Shown here: positions 37,901 to 49,429 of the stretch, piece after piece
How the letters are laid out: every line of letters starts with the position of its first letter
How positions within the stretch are numbered: position 1 is the first letter of the stretch
Assembly (NCBI GenBank): GCA_018857735.1
Contig: JABMCL010000813.1
Location: 1,045,001 to 1,109,000 of the forward strand
Source: Alviniconcha marisindica
Taxonomy: Eukaryota > Mollusca > Gastropoda > Provannidae
DNA length: 64,000 bases
Direction of reading: 5' to 3'
Program-made: the position numbers and the translations under genes
Notes under the pieces: model-generated
What the model was told of the DNA's origin: nothing
Seen by the model: the letters and a program-made list of their open reading frames with translations, nothing else
Database searches by the model: none

Positions 37901-38350
37901 GATTGGGTGTTACTGTTGGTCTATACTTTTATAACATCACACATAGAAACACATGACTACACCTGCTTAAATTCAAATAATAGTCAATTGTTGCACTTGT
38001 AAACCCATTTCACATGTTGGTGATTTGCATTGTGCAATAAAGAACAATAAAGATGTTATAGCACCTCTTGCATGTAAGCTAGGAGCTGAGAGTGCGTTAC
38101 AATAACACCATCAACCATGGACACATGCACACACACTCACTCTCATGTGGGCGGGGGGAATGGAAAAGGCTGTAAAACCACCAATAGCTTAGAAATAGTA
38201 ACTAACGGGTAATAATCCACAACAACAAGCTTTGATCCATACTTCTGTTTGTTACAGCTGACCCTTCGGCAGGATGAGAAAGAGCTGGAGGCCATTCTAC
38301 AGGACCGTGTCCTAGTTTCTACTATCCTAACAGAGGGCATTCCAAAATAA
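28981..38350 (+). CDS. CDC6: CDC6 DNA replication licensing ATPase
   Basis: Coding exons: 28981-29131, 30042-30245, 32107-32280, 32782-32976, 33527-33759, 34567-34727, 34998-35104, 35277-35416, 36008-36164, 36849-37051, 37559-37699, 38258-38350. Phases agree; 1,959 nt, 652 aa (human 560). A noncoding first exon ends at 27503, and the acceptor at 28972 lies 8 bases before the ATG. The N-terminus is basic and full of Ser/Thr-Pro sites (likely CDK targets) with a KEN box near residue 217, a known APC/C signal. The AAA+ core has Walker [10 protein letters not shown] (about 300-309), Walker B LVLDEID (375-381), sensor 1 [16 protein letters not shown] (409-424) and sensor 2 [12 protein letters not shown] (478-489). 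A C-terminal winged helix runs from about [11 protein letters not shown] to the end. CDC6 works with ORC and Cdt1 to load MCM2-7 at origins in G1. Its shortest AAA+ relative, ORC1, is excluded by the closer CDC6 motifs and the lack of a BAH domain. Confidence 0.96.
30246..32106 (+). other. CDC6 intron, nothing clearly recognised
   Basis: AT-rich intron with TA microsatellites (31650-31660 and 31705-31730). Near 31070-31090 GTGCCAGGGTTCGAACCC resembles a pol III box B, so a degraded SINE head is possible. No exon of CDC6 is missing, because phases join across it. Confidence 0.45.
32450..32520. repeat. Dispersed repeat fragment, inverted relative to 44137-44205
   Basis: CGCTTTTAAGGTTAGGGAGGTCAGAGTTGG...GTTGCTGAGATCCCAGAGAGTCA matches the reverse complement of the block near 44137-44205 in the RPS26 intron. 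It is a SINE-like family in the CDC6 intron between 32280 and 32782. Confidence 0.65.
35377..35583 (+). repeat. 104-bp tandem duplication across the donor of CDC6 exon 9
   Basis: Copy 1 starts at 35377 inside exon 9 and copy 2 at 35481. Each holds the last 40 coding bases, the GTAGGA donor and the following intron, and they differ by about one base. Before copy 2 a pyrimidine tract ends in TAG (35471-35473), making a possible 47-nt pseudo-exon 35474-35520 that would shift the frame. Read-through of the first donor meets a stop at 35471-35473. Confidence 0.93.
37036..37157 (+). repeat. 22-bp minisatellite repeating the donor of CDC6 exon 11
   Basis: The unit TTGGGCAAGGTGGGTGGGCTGG begins in the exon itself. 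GGCAAG followed by GTGGGT occurs at 37052, 37074, 37118 and 37140 (first intron base). Use of the third donor would add 66 nt (22 codons, no stop) in frame. The second (22 nt) and fourth (88 nt) would shift the frame. Confidence 0.9.
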
Positions 38351-38899
38351 AATGACGAGGTGGAGTGGATCGATTTGTTACAAGACCCAAATCTCCTTTC
38401 ATTTTGAAGAGGTTCAAGAATGCATGTACATCTTGCCCAATGCGTGCCCAAAAAGGACAGGGTTTCGGGTGATTCGTTTGGCAAGACCTAGGATTCCTCT
38501 ATGCAACGGTGCAAGGCTCTGAAATACTTGTGCAGAATACGATACCCATCACGTGATTGAAGGAAGTGAGATGCTGGTTGCTTGATCTCAGGGAAAGGTC
38601 CCCCTCGTTGTTTGATTTAGCTGTGCATGTGGGGATAACATCTGTGAACCTGTGTAGTGTAGTAAGTTCAAGTCGCCCTGAACCAATGAGGGGCCTTCAG
38701 CACCACCAGGAGTAAACTTTTGCTCTTTTCAGGCATTGCTGTTTTACCATCTGCAGTGGGTGTTTACCAGTTGGAATGGGTGGCAAACACAAGACTGGCA
38801 GATTAAGCAGTCAATGTCACTGTATGTTTGTATGCATACACAAAGAAGCTGAACATAGAAGAGCTGGATCGGATGTTACATACTGTATGTCAGTTGCAT

Positions 38900-39400
38900 G
38901 AGTTTTAACTTATTGATTCTAGAAAGTAATGAATGAATGCATGTCAAAATGAAAAGTTTTAGCTGCAAGTTAATGAGTGAATGAATGTCAAGGTTTATGG
39001 TTTTAACTTATTGATTCTAGAAAGTAATGAATGAATGCATGTCAAAATGAAAAGTTTCAGCTGCAATGTGAAGGTTTATGGTTTTAACTTATTGATTCTA
39101 GAAAGTAATGAATGAATGCATGTCAAAATGAAAAGTTTTAGCTGCAATGTGAAGGTTTATGGTTTTAACTTATTGATTCTAGAAAGTAAGGAATGAATGC
39201 ACGTCAAAATGAAGCTTTAGCTGCAAGTTAACGAGTGAATGAATGTCAAGGGTTATGTTTTAACTTAGTGATTCTAGAAAGTAATGAATGAATGAAAAAT
39301 TTAAAATGTTTTAGCTGCAAACTAATGAGTGAATATATGTCAAAATTAGCATTTGTGGTAGTTTTAACATAATGATTCTGGAAGTTGATATGAACATGTT
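38900..39400 (+). repeat. 82-95-bp tandem repeat in the CDC6 3' UTR region
   Basis: Five to six units contain TTTTAACTTATTGATTCTAGAAAGTAATGAATG and CATGTCAAAATGAAAAGTTTTAGCTGCAA, some with an extra GTTAATGAGTGAATGAATG block. It lies between the CDC6 stop (38350) and the first good poly(A) signal (39488), so the array is probably transcribed in the 3' UTR. Confidence 0.9.
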
Positions 39401-39487
39401 TGTGGTAGTTGTGTGGGAGGGTGCTGAAAACCTGCATGAAGATTTTATTGAACTATTTTATGTCAAAGAATTTTACAATCTTGCTCA

Positions 39488-39493
39488 AATAAA
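39488..39493 (+). terminator. Candidate poly(A) signal of CDC6
   Basis: AATAAA, followed by T/G-rich sequence (TTTTGTGTGTATG), about 1.14 kb past the CDC6 stop. No closer AATAAA was seen between the stop and here. From 39494 to 40679 nothing is recognised until the 3' end of the convergent RPS26 gene, apart from two CAAAACA(T/C)TGCAAATGATACAGG blocks near 40330 and 40405. Confidence 0.6.
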
Positions 39494-40679
39494 GTGCATC
39501 AATATGAACATTTCCTTTTGTGTGTATGCTTTTTAATTTGAATCAGAAATGCTTCTGTCTGAACAAATTTGTAAAAGGGTCTAATCCTGTACTTCTACAA
39601 ACGGGTTTTGTGCAATGTCCTGCTGATTTTATTTTGAACTTAAATGTGCACATTTATCAGAAGTGGATGTACTGAACAGTGAAGGGTCATGTCATAGCTG
39701 GCCCAACAGCTACCTGTGCCCTCTGAGCTTCTCCCTTAGGTATTGCGAGCAGGCACCTTTTTCTGAACTTGGGCCATGGTCCAAAAGGGGTTAGCCAAAA
39801 CACTTGACAGCATAGTGTACATCCACTCTGTTCAGAAATGTTAATATAATGAAGGCGTACTGATTTTTCATTGTTGCCATGGTTTGGAAGATAAACGTGA
39901 TTAAGGGGGCCATTTGCTGTTCATACACCTGTGCCCAGAGGTCACCAAGACAAGATATTGGGTGTCTAAAAGTCACACCATATCAAAAAAATGTTCTCCT
40001 CCAGAGGTGGAAAATCAACCATCTACCAAAAAACTGACTGGAGCCTTTCACTTTATTTCAAAATGCTTCGTCCCAAAATACTGCATGCTTAGTCTTGGGA
40101 GAGAAATGGCACTATTGGATGCAGAACCACACAGCTGAGATTACAATTCATTTTGTCCATGGATTTAGGCCTGTCCAGACAAATGGTGGTGGCCCCTGGA
40201 ACACCAGTGATCATTTGCTACAACAGCACCAGTAAACTTTGTCAAAAACTGAATTCAACACATGTACATGCCTGCACTTTGGACAAGTAGCTTCCGTGTT
40301 AAGGGCCTTCAAAATGGGACCATTTAGTTCAAAACATTGCAAATGATACAGGAGATGTGTGTGAATGAAAACTGCTTTTAGAGTTGAATCAGACGGTGCA
40401 GCTCAAAACACTGCAAATGATACAGGTGTGTGAATGAAAAAAATTCAAGTTGAACCAGGTGATGCAGCATACAAGATTTGACCCGTTGCTTACTGTAACA
40501 CAAGTATTTAGATTTGACAGGTGACTGCAACACAATCATACAAATCTCCACATGCACACTTCAACCAACATGTATCATGCAGCTCTCCACACGCATGCTC
40601 TGCAACAGACACAAAAAGACCAGTTGACACTTGTACACGTTTTACTTCATGTCCTCTTATTAATTCATGCCCTCAAGTC

Positions 40680-43600
40680 TTAGCGAGGTCCACCGCCACC
40701 TTGTCCCCCCTGTCCGCCAGCTCTGGGTCCACCTCCCTCCTGCTGAAAGACGAAAGCAAACAAAAGGTCATTACAACGCATGGTGAAGTGGGATGTGAAG
40801 TCATCAAGAACCAACAGTCCTACAGATCAAATCAGAGAGACAGAACAGAAGATACTCATGAAATACATGCTCTCTTGTGAAACTTTATCAATATTTCTAA
40901 ACAGACTTGAACAGACTTGGCTCAAAGTGCTTTACCAACAAATATGTGTGTACACAATGCAGCGCACAACAAACCCTTCAAAAATATAAATATAACCCCT
41001 CCAGACTGGAGATTATTTGCTCACAATGTTAGGAAACTATCAAAAGCACCTTAAAATTTAAAAAAAAATCACCTGTTTAAAAAAGGACAAGCAGGGAGCA
41101 GCATACAGCTGAAGGCTCACAAGCCTGATAATAAAAGGCTTGTTTGCAGATTTCAGGTGGACCTGGGGAACTTTTTGTGTGTGTGTGTTGATCTGGGGAA
41201 CCTTTTTTCCCCCCATTGCTTCACAGAGTTGGGAGAGAAAGAAGCCTAACAGCATAAGTGGCAATGTTCATAAAGCCCCTGGTCTGCACAAATCTGTTTG
41301 AAATTAATGCTTATTTGATGATAAAAAAAAGGAAAATGTCGCTTTAAAAATTAAATATCTATGCTTAAAGTTGCACACTGCATATTGTTTGCCCCCTCTA
41401 TCTTACTGACCCCAACTGTCAAGTGATAACTGAGTTAATCTGGTCTGATAGATGAAAGAAATACTCCAGTGCTGGCTTGAGGTTTCTCAATTCCCATTAC
41501 TAAATGACATTTGGATCCATGTCTAGTGTCATGACTACTGCAGCTAATTACTAATTAGCCTCATAATGACAACAGTACACCAAATCAAACTCTTCTTCAC
41601 TTATGGATACATACTCTCATTGGCCGGAAGCGGATGGGAGGAGTGCGGTCCTTTCTGGCTTCACGAGAACGGTTACGCACGACCTTGGAGTGGATTGCAC
41701 AGCTCACGCAGTACAGCAGCTTGGCATACAGCTTGGGGAGAGCATAGACTGAAAATCACAAGAGAAACCCCAGTGCAATACGTAACAGTAATGACCACAG
41801 ACATTTCCTCTTACAGAGCAATTTACAAGGATAATTACTGCAAATATGCATGCAACTGGTTCCAGATATGTATTACCCATCAACCACAAAGGCTCAAAAC
41901 ACAATTCTTTATTTAAACAAGTAAAAAATCTGACTCACTGTCTGTGGCAAGTCATGTAATAAGCACAGAGAACTGGGTAGAAAATGAAGCTGAATGAATC
42001 AGTAACACAAAATCAGGATGGTGGAATTCCTTGTAGTTGGGGAAGAATGCGGTACTGTATTCTGACCTACTCCCAGAGTAACAGAGGGAATCCAAGCCCA
42101 GACAACCTTGATTTTTTCCCCACAGAGTACATAAGTTTGTGGGAACCCTGAACTGAATCCTCCTAACATCTTAATGTTGCACAATGCAGCTAGAAACAAG
42201 GTCAGCTTAAGTTCTTTTTTCAATTAGTTATGTGGGTCATAAAGTCTGTCCCTTCAACAACTGACCTTTGACCCAGCACTCACTTCGTAACACTTCCTAG
42301 CAATAGAGCTATAATTGCCATTATGAAGTGCTTGGGGCTCATCTCCAGATGTGCGCTCAAGTATTCATATAATAACATGCTTCCAGCAAGTGGGTGTTTC
42401 CACCTTTGGAGGCACTGGTTAGCAAGTATTTCAGCCTAATTCCATCCACAGGTTTTACTACCTTTCTACCCTAGCTGTTGCCAACAAAACTTGGACCTGT
42501 GTTATGTTGGGCAGCTTTGAGTCAAGATGTATGCTCATAAAGTTGCACTTTTCCCCCCTTCATACATTCACTTGTCAGTTTGAACAACTGATATCCCACA
42601 CAACTAATGGAAGACAAGATTATTTGGACAGATTTCACTTCTAAGCACCCTTTGAAATGATCACTTTTACAGTTTTAGTAATTTTAAAATTACAGGCATT
42701 TGAAACCAGATTTTACTATGGCTAGCACCTACATGAAATCTTTTCTCATAGGACTCCATTAGGAGGGTGTCCATCAGACTGAAACTAATTTTAAGTTATT
42801 TAACCCAAATGGAATACTTATACTGTTATAGATGCACAACATTACGAGTCAGGCATTTACAACAAATTGCAAGTTCTTCTTCCTTGTAGTGTCTAACTTC
42901 ATAATTTTAAAGACTTCAACACGTTTTAGTGCTTGCTGGGTCATTTTGGAGTTTCCATAATCCATCAAACTATGACATGAACCACAGGATCTTTAATGTG
43001 TGTAATGATTTTAACTGCATAAAAATGTTTATAAACAACTGAATGTGGAATGATACCAACCTTCATATACACTGGCATCAGATATGTCTCTCACAGCAGC
43101 TGCCTCAACGATGTTTCTGATGACAAACTTCTTGATAGCTTTGTCCTTGGGGACACAGCGGGCACAGTTGGTGCAGCGCACATACTTGGTGTGGCCACGG
43201 CCCTTCTTGGAGCGTCCGTTGTTTCTTCGTTTCTGAGTCTAAATTAAAGAAAGGAAACAAATCAAACAAGCTTCTCACTGTCTCAAATAACTTGATCAAT
43301 CTGACACAAACTCCAGCTTGCATAAAACTTGAATGAGTCAAAGTTAGGCCTAACCTATCTGTCAACCTCCATTGTCATAGTTCTAGCAATATTTGCACAC
43401 AGAGAGAGGAGGGAGGGAGGGAGGCAATGTCTAAATAAAACTTATGGTTGATGAAAACAAGAAACGTAATCATTGGTCAGCTGACACACTCAGACTGACC
43501 GTATGATTTGCTAGTACCTTCTTTTTTCTTCTTCCAAACTGTCTTGTGAATAGATGTGGACATGTAACTGCAAAGCTAAATATGCAGTTTTAACAATATA

Positions 43601-45240
43601 TCTGACCAAGATACACTGACAATTTAGCATTGCGTTTCAGTGTTTCACTACTATTTTATGGCATCAATTATGGAATCAGTCACACAACTGTGTCAGTTAC
43701 AAACTTCTCCATTATATTTATAGTTTATAGGTACTTGGTAGTGCTTGAAGAATGTTGGCATGATAGTGATGCGTAAGTGAAATGTAAATGTTCAACTGCA
43801 ACTTTCAATGGGTTAACTTGAAAATTATGACTGCGAGGTGCTTTGCTGTTATGTGTCAAGTTCATGGGGAGTGAAGGGCTGGGTAAGCAGGTAGGAGAGC
43901 GAGGAGGGGGGTGAGCCAGGACTTGAAACAGCCCAGATGGTGGCTGCCACAAGCTGCAGAGGCAGTCTCTTCCAGACCACAATGATTTTTTGGAGGACCC
44001 CCCTCCCCCCCCAATTTACTGTTTTCTGGAAATGTCATAACTGCATTTGTTCTTCCTGGACTACTGTCTGCTGCTTGATGGTTGAGTCATACTTCAAGTC
44101 TCTGGCACGGATTGATCATTTTGATAATGATGGTTTGACCCTCTGGGATTTCAGCAACCAAGCTTGCATGCAAGGACTGACTCCCTTCACCTTGAAGTGT
44201 TAACACTGCTTTGGACAGTTTTGCTTCACACTAATGAAGAATTGCACTCTAGAGTCTAATACAGAAATAAGTGTGTGAGCCAGGTTTGGAGTGTGTAACT
44301 CCATAGCACTCAGACCAGCTTGCTTGGGTTTGCAACTGACTCTTACTGAGAAACATAGTGATGGCAATGATGAAAAAAAACCTGTTCCAATGTCACTCAG
44401 TGTAATGTGTTTATTAGTTATTATTATATATCAGTTATCACTATCAGTATCACAGTATCAGTATTGCTAGTATAGTAGTAGTAAGCAGTGTAACTATAAC
44501 TTGTATAAGCACTGCGAATGTACCAACACTAGCGAAAACCCCAGTGAGCTTCATATTCCGTATAGTGTTAAGTTCAACATTATGAAGACTCTGACACTTT
44601 TACTAGTTTTACTTTTAGTGCATGCTCATGCTGGGTGTTTGCATAATCCACCGAACTCTGACAACGTGACATAGAGATAGACTACATCATTTTTCAGTTT
44701 AACAATAACATCGGTATGTGATCTTTTTGCATGCGTACACACACGGGGGACATCAGTTTACAGACTGCACAGAATCTGACTGGAGAAATTTCCGTGAGGG
44801 CACAAAGCCTAGCAGTAGCAGTGTGACAGTTGCAGAAGCACATAACCGTCACCCATCCATTTGTTGACCACGCTCCATCGTACTGAATTCTGGTTTTCAG
44901 AAGCGAGTACTTGTTCTGCGCCGCTGACTTTCCTCAGAGCCGGGCCGAGTGCTATTCTTAACGTTTACCAACTTTATCAGTGAGCATAACTATATGTCCG
45001 GTGGGTTTTGTCCGCGCCCAGTTTTGGCAGTCTACACGAATGAACCAAATGAAATGGGACAGACACGTGGGTTCAGTGCTCCGACGATGATAATCCCCCT
45101 AGAGAGCATGTGAATCCTAAAACAGGCTGAAATGTATTAACGAACTTTTCAATCAAAAAATGTAAAAAAAGTCAACCTTGAAATACAGGAGATGTAATAA
45201 CTTTACCAAAAATTTGGAGAGAAATGAACAGACTCACCAT
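40680..45240 (-). CDS. RPS26: 40S ribosomal protein S26 (eS26)
   Basis: Exons: 45240-45238 (only the ATG), 43238-43061, 41748-41615, 40742-40680 (stop 40682-40680); 378 nt, 125 aa. The protein has [14 protein letters not shown], the zinc-binding [18 protein letters not shown], the second cysteine pair [25 protein letters not shown], and a Gly-rich end, [18 protein letters not shown], about ten residues longer than the 115-aa human protein. eS26 lies at the mRNA exit of the small subunit. A first exon that ends right after the ATG is also seen in mammalian RPS26. The last acceptor is a NAGNAG site (CAGCAG), so one Gln may be optional. The promoter has a TOP-like tract. No clear poly(A) signal was found; AATAAG at 40661-40656 is a weak candidate. 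Confidence 0.96.
44137..44205. repeat. Dispersed repeat fragment, inverted relative to 32450-32520
   Basis: Lies in the first intron of RPS26 (43239-45237). It shares CCCAGAG-type and GCAACCAAGCTTGCATGC-type blocks with the reverse complement of the CDC6 intron fragment. Confidence 0.65.
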
Positions 45241-45253
45241 GACGGCTCAGCTT

Positions 45254-45270
45254 CCGACAGAAAAAGGAAG
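45254..45270 (-). promoter_or_regulatory. RPS26: 5' TOP-like tract and start region of RPS26
   Basis: On the - strand CTTCCTTTTTCTGTCGG lies 14 bases before the ATG. A start site at a C followed by a pyrimidine run is the hallmark of ribosomal protein mRNAs (5' TOP), which links translation to mTOR/LARP1 in animals. The start site itself is inferred. Confidence 0.65.
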
Positions 45271-45866
45271 TACAGGCCTAGGGTAAGGTACGATGGGAAA
45301 TTTTAGTACGTTATCGCACGTACAATGACAAGATCTGTATTTTTAGTTCTCAACCATCCTTTTTTCCATATTGGTATATGAATAAATATTTGCCACAAAA
45401 ATATGTCAAAAACTTACTTTTCACAAAAAAGAAAACCTGTGACCCGATGTGGACTTAGTGCAAACGTCAGTTGCTTCCCTTTAGTGGATCCACGGCAGCT
45501 CATAGGTTAGGAATGCCTCGTCTTTGAACGTATCAGAATCACCCACCCCCAAGAAGGGGGGGGAGGGGGGGGGGACGTACAATTTTGCCAAATAATTTAA
45601 CTCAAAATAACCCATAATTTATTGGTTAGTGGAAGACTAGCGTCTTTTTATACATGCTATTTCAGTGTGTGTGTGGATTTGAGGAGCGCTATTATGATGT
45701 CTGCATCATCAACAATTCCTTCCCGTTTGAGGAACTGTCGGAGGGGGATAATGTTCGTCTTGGACTGCATGGCCAGGCTTGGTACTCCCAACAAGGGCTG
45801 TGAAATCATACACATGCACGCGAGCATGCACATGCCACATACACACAGTACGCACAAACATACATG

Positions 45867-45897
<31 letters not shown>

Positions 45898-46065
45898 GCA
45901 GAGAAAGACACTGACAGGAGTCATGTCAAACTCTTTATTGAAAGTTCACATCTTTTGAACATTGATCAAAGAACTGGTGTAATTTTTTTTCTTTGCTGCA
46001 AACTGACAGATGATCAAACAATGTGCAAAAGTATTCATTTTACTCTGAATGTTCAATAGTAGTCT
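45271..46065. other. Upstream flank of RPS26, no gene recognised
   Basis: Holds a G-rich run at 45557-45575 and a CA run at 45878-45898. A stretch at 45670-45790 (ATTATGATGTCTGCATCATC...GGCATGG-like) has short open frames on both strands but no protein family I can name. Confidence 0.45.
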
Positions 46066-46475
46066 GTGAGCGGGGACAGCTCAGTGGTTAGAGCGCCGGA
46101 CTCGCGATCGAAAGGTCGCGGGTTCGAATCCCTGCAGGAGCGGCAGGAGAATTTTCTTCTCCAGGGTCAACTTTCTGTGCTGACTCTTATTTTGGTATCC
46201 GTTCCACCCCCGTGGCAGGTTACAGGTAAACACGCATACACCTTACGTATGTGGCTTTGTGGTGCATGGTTGTATGGCGTACACAGAACGCGCTGAGATG
46301 GCAGCAGTTTCATGTGGCACCAGCCATGCCAGCGCTGTAAGTACACCACTTCGGTGGATATTCAAAAATGCGCTATGAAAAGCTATTCACTCATGTAGAA
46401 TCACATGCGAGCGCAGTGAGTCTGCTCGAAAGTGGAGAATAGCGCTACATAAAAGCGATTAATAATAATAATAAA
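46066..46475 (+). mobile_element. tRNA-derived SINE, second family
   Basis: The head, AGCTCAGTGGTTAGAGCGCC with GGTTCGAATCC, gives clear pol III A and B boxes. The body follows, and the tail reads GCGCTACATAAAAGCG, then ATTAATAATAATAATAA, a typical short-repeat SINE tail. It lies between RPS26 and the LTR element. It is not a working tRNA because the acceptor stem does not pair. Confidence 0.88.
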
Positions 46476-46803
46476 TGCGAGCAATTTGTGTCAGGCTGAA
46501 CTGAGTACTGATCTGAGATAACATCAGCCAGAGATAACATCAGTTAAGAATTACAACAACTTGAACAAAACACCCAAGTCTGAGTGCGTCTCTCCAATGC
46601 CGGAACAAAAAACAACAACCAACAAAAAATAGCAACAACAAAAAATATAAAAAGAAGGGGGGTGGGGGGTGGGGGGGGGGGGAACTGTTCAATAATCTTG
46701 CTCAGTCACTTAGCATAATTATATTTAACATTTACACTGAAGTTGATATATATACAAAAACTTCGTGAGAAATAGTTTCATTTTGCACTCTGCCATAAAT
46801 TTG

Positions 46804-46805
<2 letters not shown>

Positions 46806-46874
<69 letters not shown>
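46806..46874. repeat. (TA)n microsatellite
   Basis: About 33 perfect TA units, which could extrude a cruciform. A G-rich run at 46660-46682 precedes it. From 46475 to 47451 there are otherwise only simple repeats (a CA run at 47115-47138) and a stretch at 47150-47340 that may be repeat-derived. Confidence 0.95.
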
Positions 46875-46878
<4 letters not shown>

Positions 46879-47451
46879 TTATAAAATTAACATACACTGT
46901 ATGGGTTCATTTGTTACTATTTTATTCTGGCAGAAGAGGCACTGCAGACAGTCCAGATCATTACTGGGCTAAATCTAATGGTTACAATAATAATAATAAT
47001 GATACCAATGGGTACTTAGAGCACCGAACCTGAACAGACCACTCAACTACCGTCCACCGCGTAAGCACTTACACATTCTTTAAACTTACATATTTTGACA
47101 AAGATTTAATGCACAGACACACACACACACACACACATACACATGTATCTCAGGGCAATAGGACTGAAGAAAAGTTCTGCGAAAAGAGAAAGGTTTTCAA
47201 GGATGATTTGAAAGAACTGTCCGACAGGTAGCATGACGGACAGAAACATGAAGTTGATTCCAAGTAGATGGAACCTAGTGCTAATAAGAGAAAGAGCACT
47301 GACCACTGGACATTGTGCAGCCTCCAATGTAGCCTAAAGTTTTGTAACACATCTGTATACAAACAAATGAGCAAAAATTAGCAATCAAAAAGTGTCACAT
47401 GAACATACAGTAAAGACCTGAATCACCCATGGTAACTCACCTGGTGTGCAA

Positions 47452-47544
47452 GTAAATACAAGGTACATGAACTCCACCAAAGGTACATCCTCCAATTCTC
47501 TTTGATGAAGTACCTTCGGTGGAGTTTATGTATTTTGTATTTAC
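47452..47544 (+). ncRNA. Precursor-miRNA-like hairpin or short foldback element
   Basis: Arms 47452-47486 and 47510-47544 (35 nt each) pair with a 23-nt loop. As + strand RNA there are 31 Watson-Crick pairs, three G-U pairs and one A-C mismatch. Size and shape match an animal miRNA precursor, but a small inverted-repeat transposon would look the same. I do not recognise a known miRNA seed. Confidence 0.4.
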
Positions 47545-48019
47545 ATTTAACCAAGTAATACTGCTGTAAACCAAGTAATCTGAGATAAAATGAAGCCTAA
47601 AGCCCTTGTGTGGAATCAACAAAGAGAGTTAACTAGCGCTCAAAAGACCTGAACTGCCTATGGTAACTATCATCTGTAAGTAACTTGGTGTTTTATGCCC
47701 AGTCAACTATTACGGTTATATCAGGGCATCTCTCACCCGACATGCTAACAAAGTAAATATCAGTCTTATATAAATGGGAAGCAGATCTATGTCCAATGCC
47801 ACCCTCACCTGACTCACAATGGCATAATAACAAGTGCTAACTGCACTGGGGTGGGACTTCTGCCTTTCCTGAAAGGTTTATTACAACCAAGAACCAGCTG
47901 TGACCCACAAAGACATCACATGAACACAACAATGAAGACCTGTTTCATTAGGCAAGCTCTCCAGGCTTTGTTCCGTTTTTGATTATGACTTGCAGAGTCC
48001 CCTCTCAGTGCATTGGTTT

Positions 48020-48119
48020 GTGGTACACGTGCATTTTAAATTGCCTGTTTGATCAAACATTTTCACATAGATAAAAAGTATAATCACTACACTCTCAGTG
48101 CATTGGTTTGTGGTACATG
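48020..48119. repeat. About 90-bp tandem duplication at the LTR insertion site
   Basis: CAGTGCATTGGTTTGTGGTACACGTGCATTTTAAATTGCC... (48017-48095) is followed by a second copy that is split by the LTR element. The second copy starts at about 48095, and its remainder resumes at 58029-58103 (CATGTGTATTTCAAATTGCC...AATCACTAC). The duplication therefore predates the insertion. Confidence 0.85.
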
Positions 48120-48775
48120 TGTAACACTACCACGCACCCGACATACAAAACAAATGCAGTCTTTCTAACAAAACTGAATCCAACACATGATAGTCTAGCT
48201 TTCCTTTTTTCTTTTCTTTCCACCAACTTAATTCAAGTACAATATCAAAACAACAGCAAAGAAAACCCCAAGTTCCTGCAGAGTCTGTAACTAGCCTAAT
48301 CCATCCCTAAAGCTGAGCCGTAGCTCTTCTGAACTTATTTCATTCCATCTTTTATACTCTCTTGCCGTTTTTTCGGGATTATTTTCCCGTCACGATTTTA
48401 GGGTAACTTCCTCCGATACGAGGATGACCCATCAATCGTGTGGCCTTGTAGGGACGCTGATGGCAATAATGAGTGCACCGGCCATACTTGTCACTCACAA
48501 CATCACGTTTTGTGGTACTTCTTCCATCAACCTACGACAGCCGTCTTATTAGAATTCACATATAAATTCAATATAATAGACAAAGCATGTTTCACAAGGT
48601 CAAGGGGGGGAAAGTTTATTGGCACCGTCAAGGCCAAGGAGGGAGTTCATTTGTCCCAGCCCATTAGCTCCCTTGGGGAAGCACTTGTAAATTCAGTGCA
48701 CGTAGCGAGTGCAGCCATCAACCGAATAGCCCGCAAGGCTCACATCGCTACATCGCACAACACCATTGTATTACA
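48120..48775 (-). repeat. 3' LTR of the gypsy-type element
   Basis: 656 bp with TG...CA ends. It aligns along its length with 57369-58028, with scattered substitutions and a 4-bp length difference. The sequence just inside it (48776-48795 on the - strand, GTGGGAGGGG next to the LTR) is the polypurine tract. Confidence 0.93.
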
Positions 48776-48786
48776 CCCCTCCCACA
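48776..48786 (-). other. Polypurine tract
   Basis: On the - strand GTGGGAGGGG directly precedes the 3' LTR, the expected place for plus-strand DNA priming. Confidence 0.75.
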
Positions 48787-49022
48787 GCACATGAGAATTT
48801 TACCCCAACAAAATTCTCAAAAATCATTCCCAAAACCAAAAATTAATATATGGATCGGTTACACCTTGTTGAGTACATATAAAATGATTACATCCCATAG
48901 AATACACCCTCAACCGTAGGCCACCAATGAACCCAATTAAATGTCTTTTAAATTTTTAAGTGCTTTCGGACAACACTTGGAACAGATCTCTGGCATCGTC
49001 TGATACAGACGTATATGTCTCC

Positions 49023-49345
49023 AGAGCAATCAAATACAGATCTATCATAGACACACCTTGCAAATCACAACCGTCGTACATGTACGTCCTAGAGCAATCA
49101 AATGCAGATGTCTCATAGACACACCTTGCAAAACTCAACCGATGTACGTGTACGCCCTAAAGCAATCAAATGCAGATGTCTCATAGACACACCTTGCAAA
49201 ACACAACTGACGTATGTGTACGCCCTAGAGCAATCAAATGCAGATGTCTCATAGAAACATCCCGTAAAATATGATTGATTTATACATCTCTGGCATCATC
49301 TAATACAGGTGTACATTTCTCCAGAGCAATCAAATACAGATGTAT
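49023..49345. repeat. 68-bp tandem repeat in the element tail
   Basis: AGAGCAATCAAATGCAGATGTCTCATAG recurs at 49023, 49091, 49159 and 49227 (period exactly 68), and once more at 49323. It lies between env and the 3' LTR; insect errantiviruses can also have repeats there. Confidence 0.9.
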
Positions 49346-49429
49346 CACAGGTACACCTTGCAAATACAACCGACGTATAGGTTACACGTTTCCGGAACGA
49401 TTCAGAATCGGTGCATTTCCGGATCCATC

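Noticed and set aside
40743..45237. Intronic snoRNAs in RPS26
   Set aside because: Ribosomal protein introns often host snoRNAs, but I saw no convincing C/D box pair with a terminal stem by eye. A snoRNA covariance search would decide.
46066..46145. Possible tRNA gene
   Set aside because: Same reason: tRNA-derived SINE with a repeat tail.
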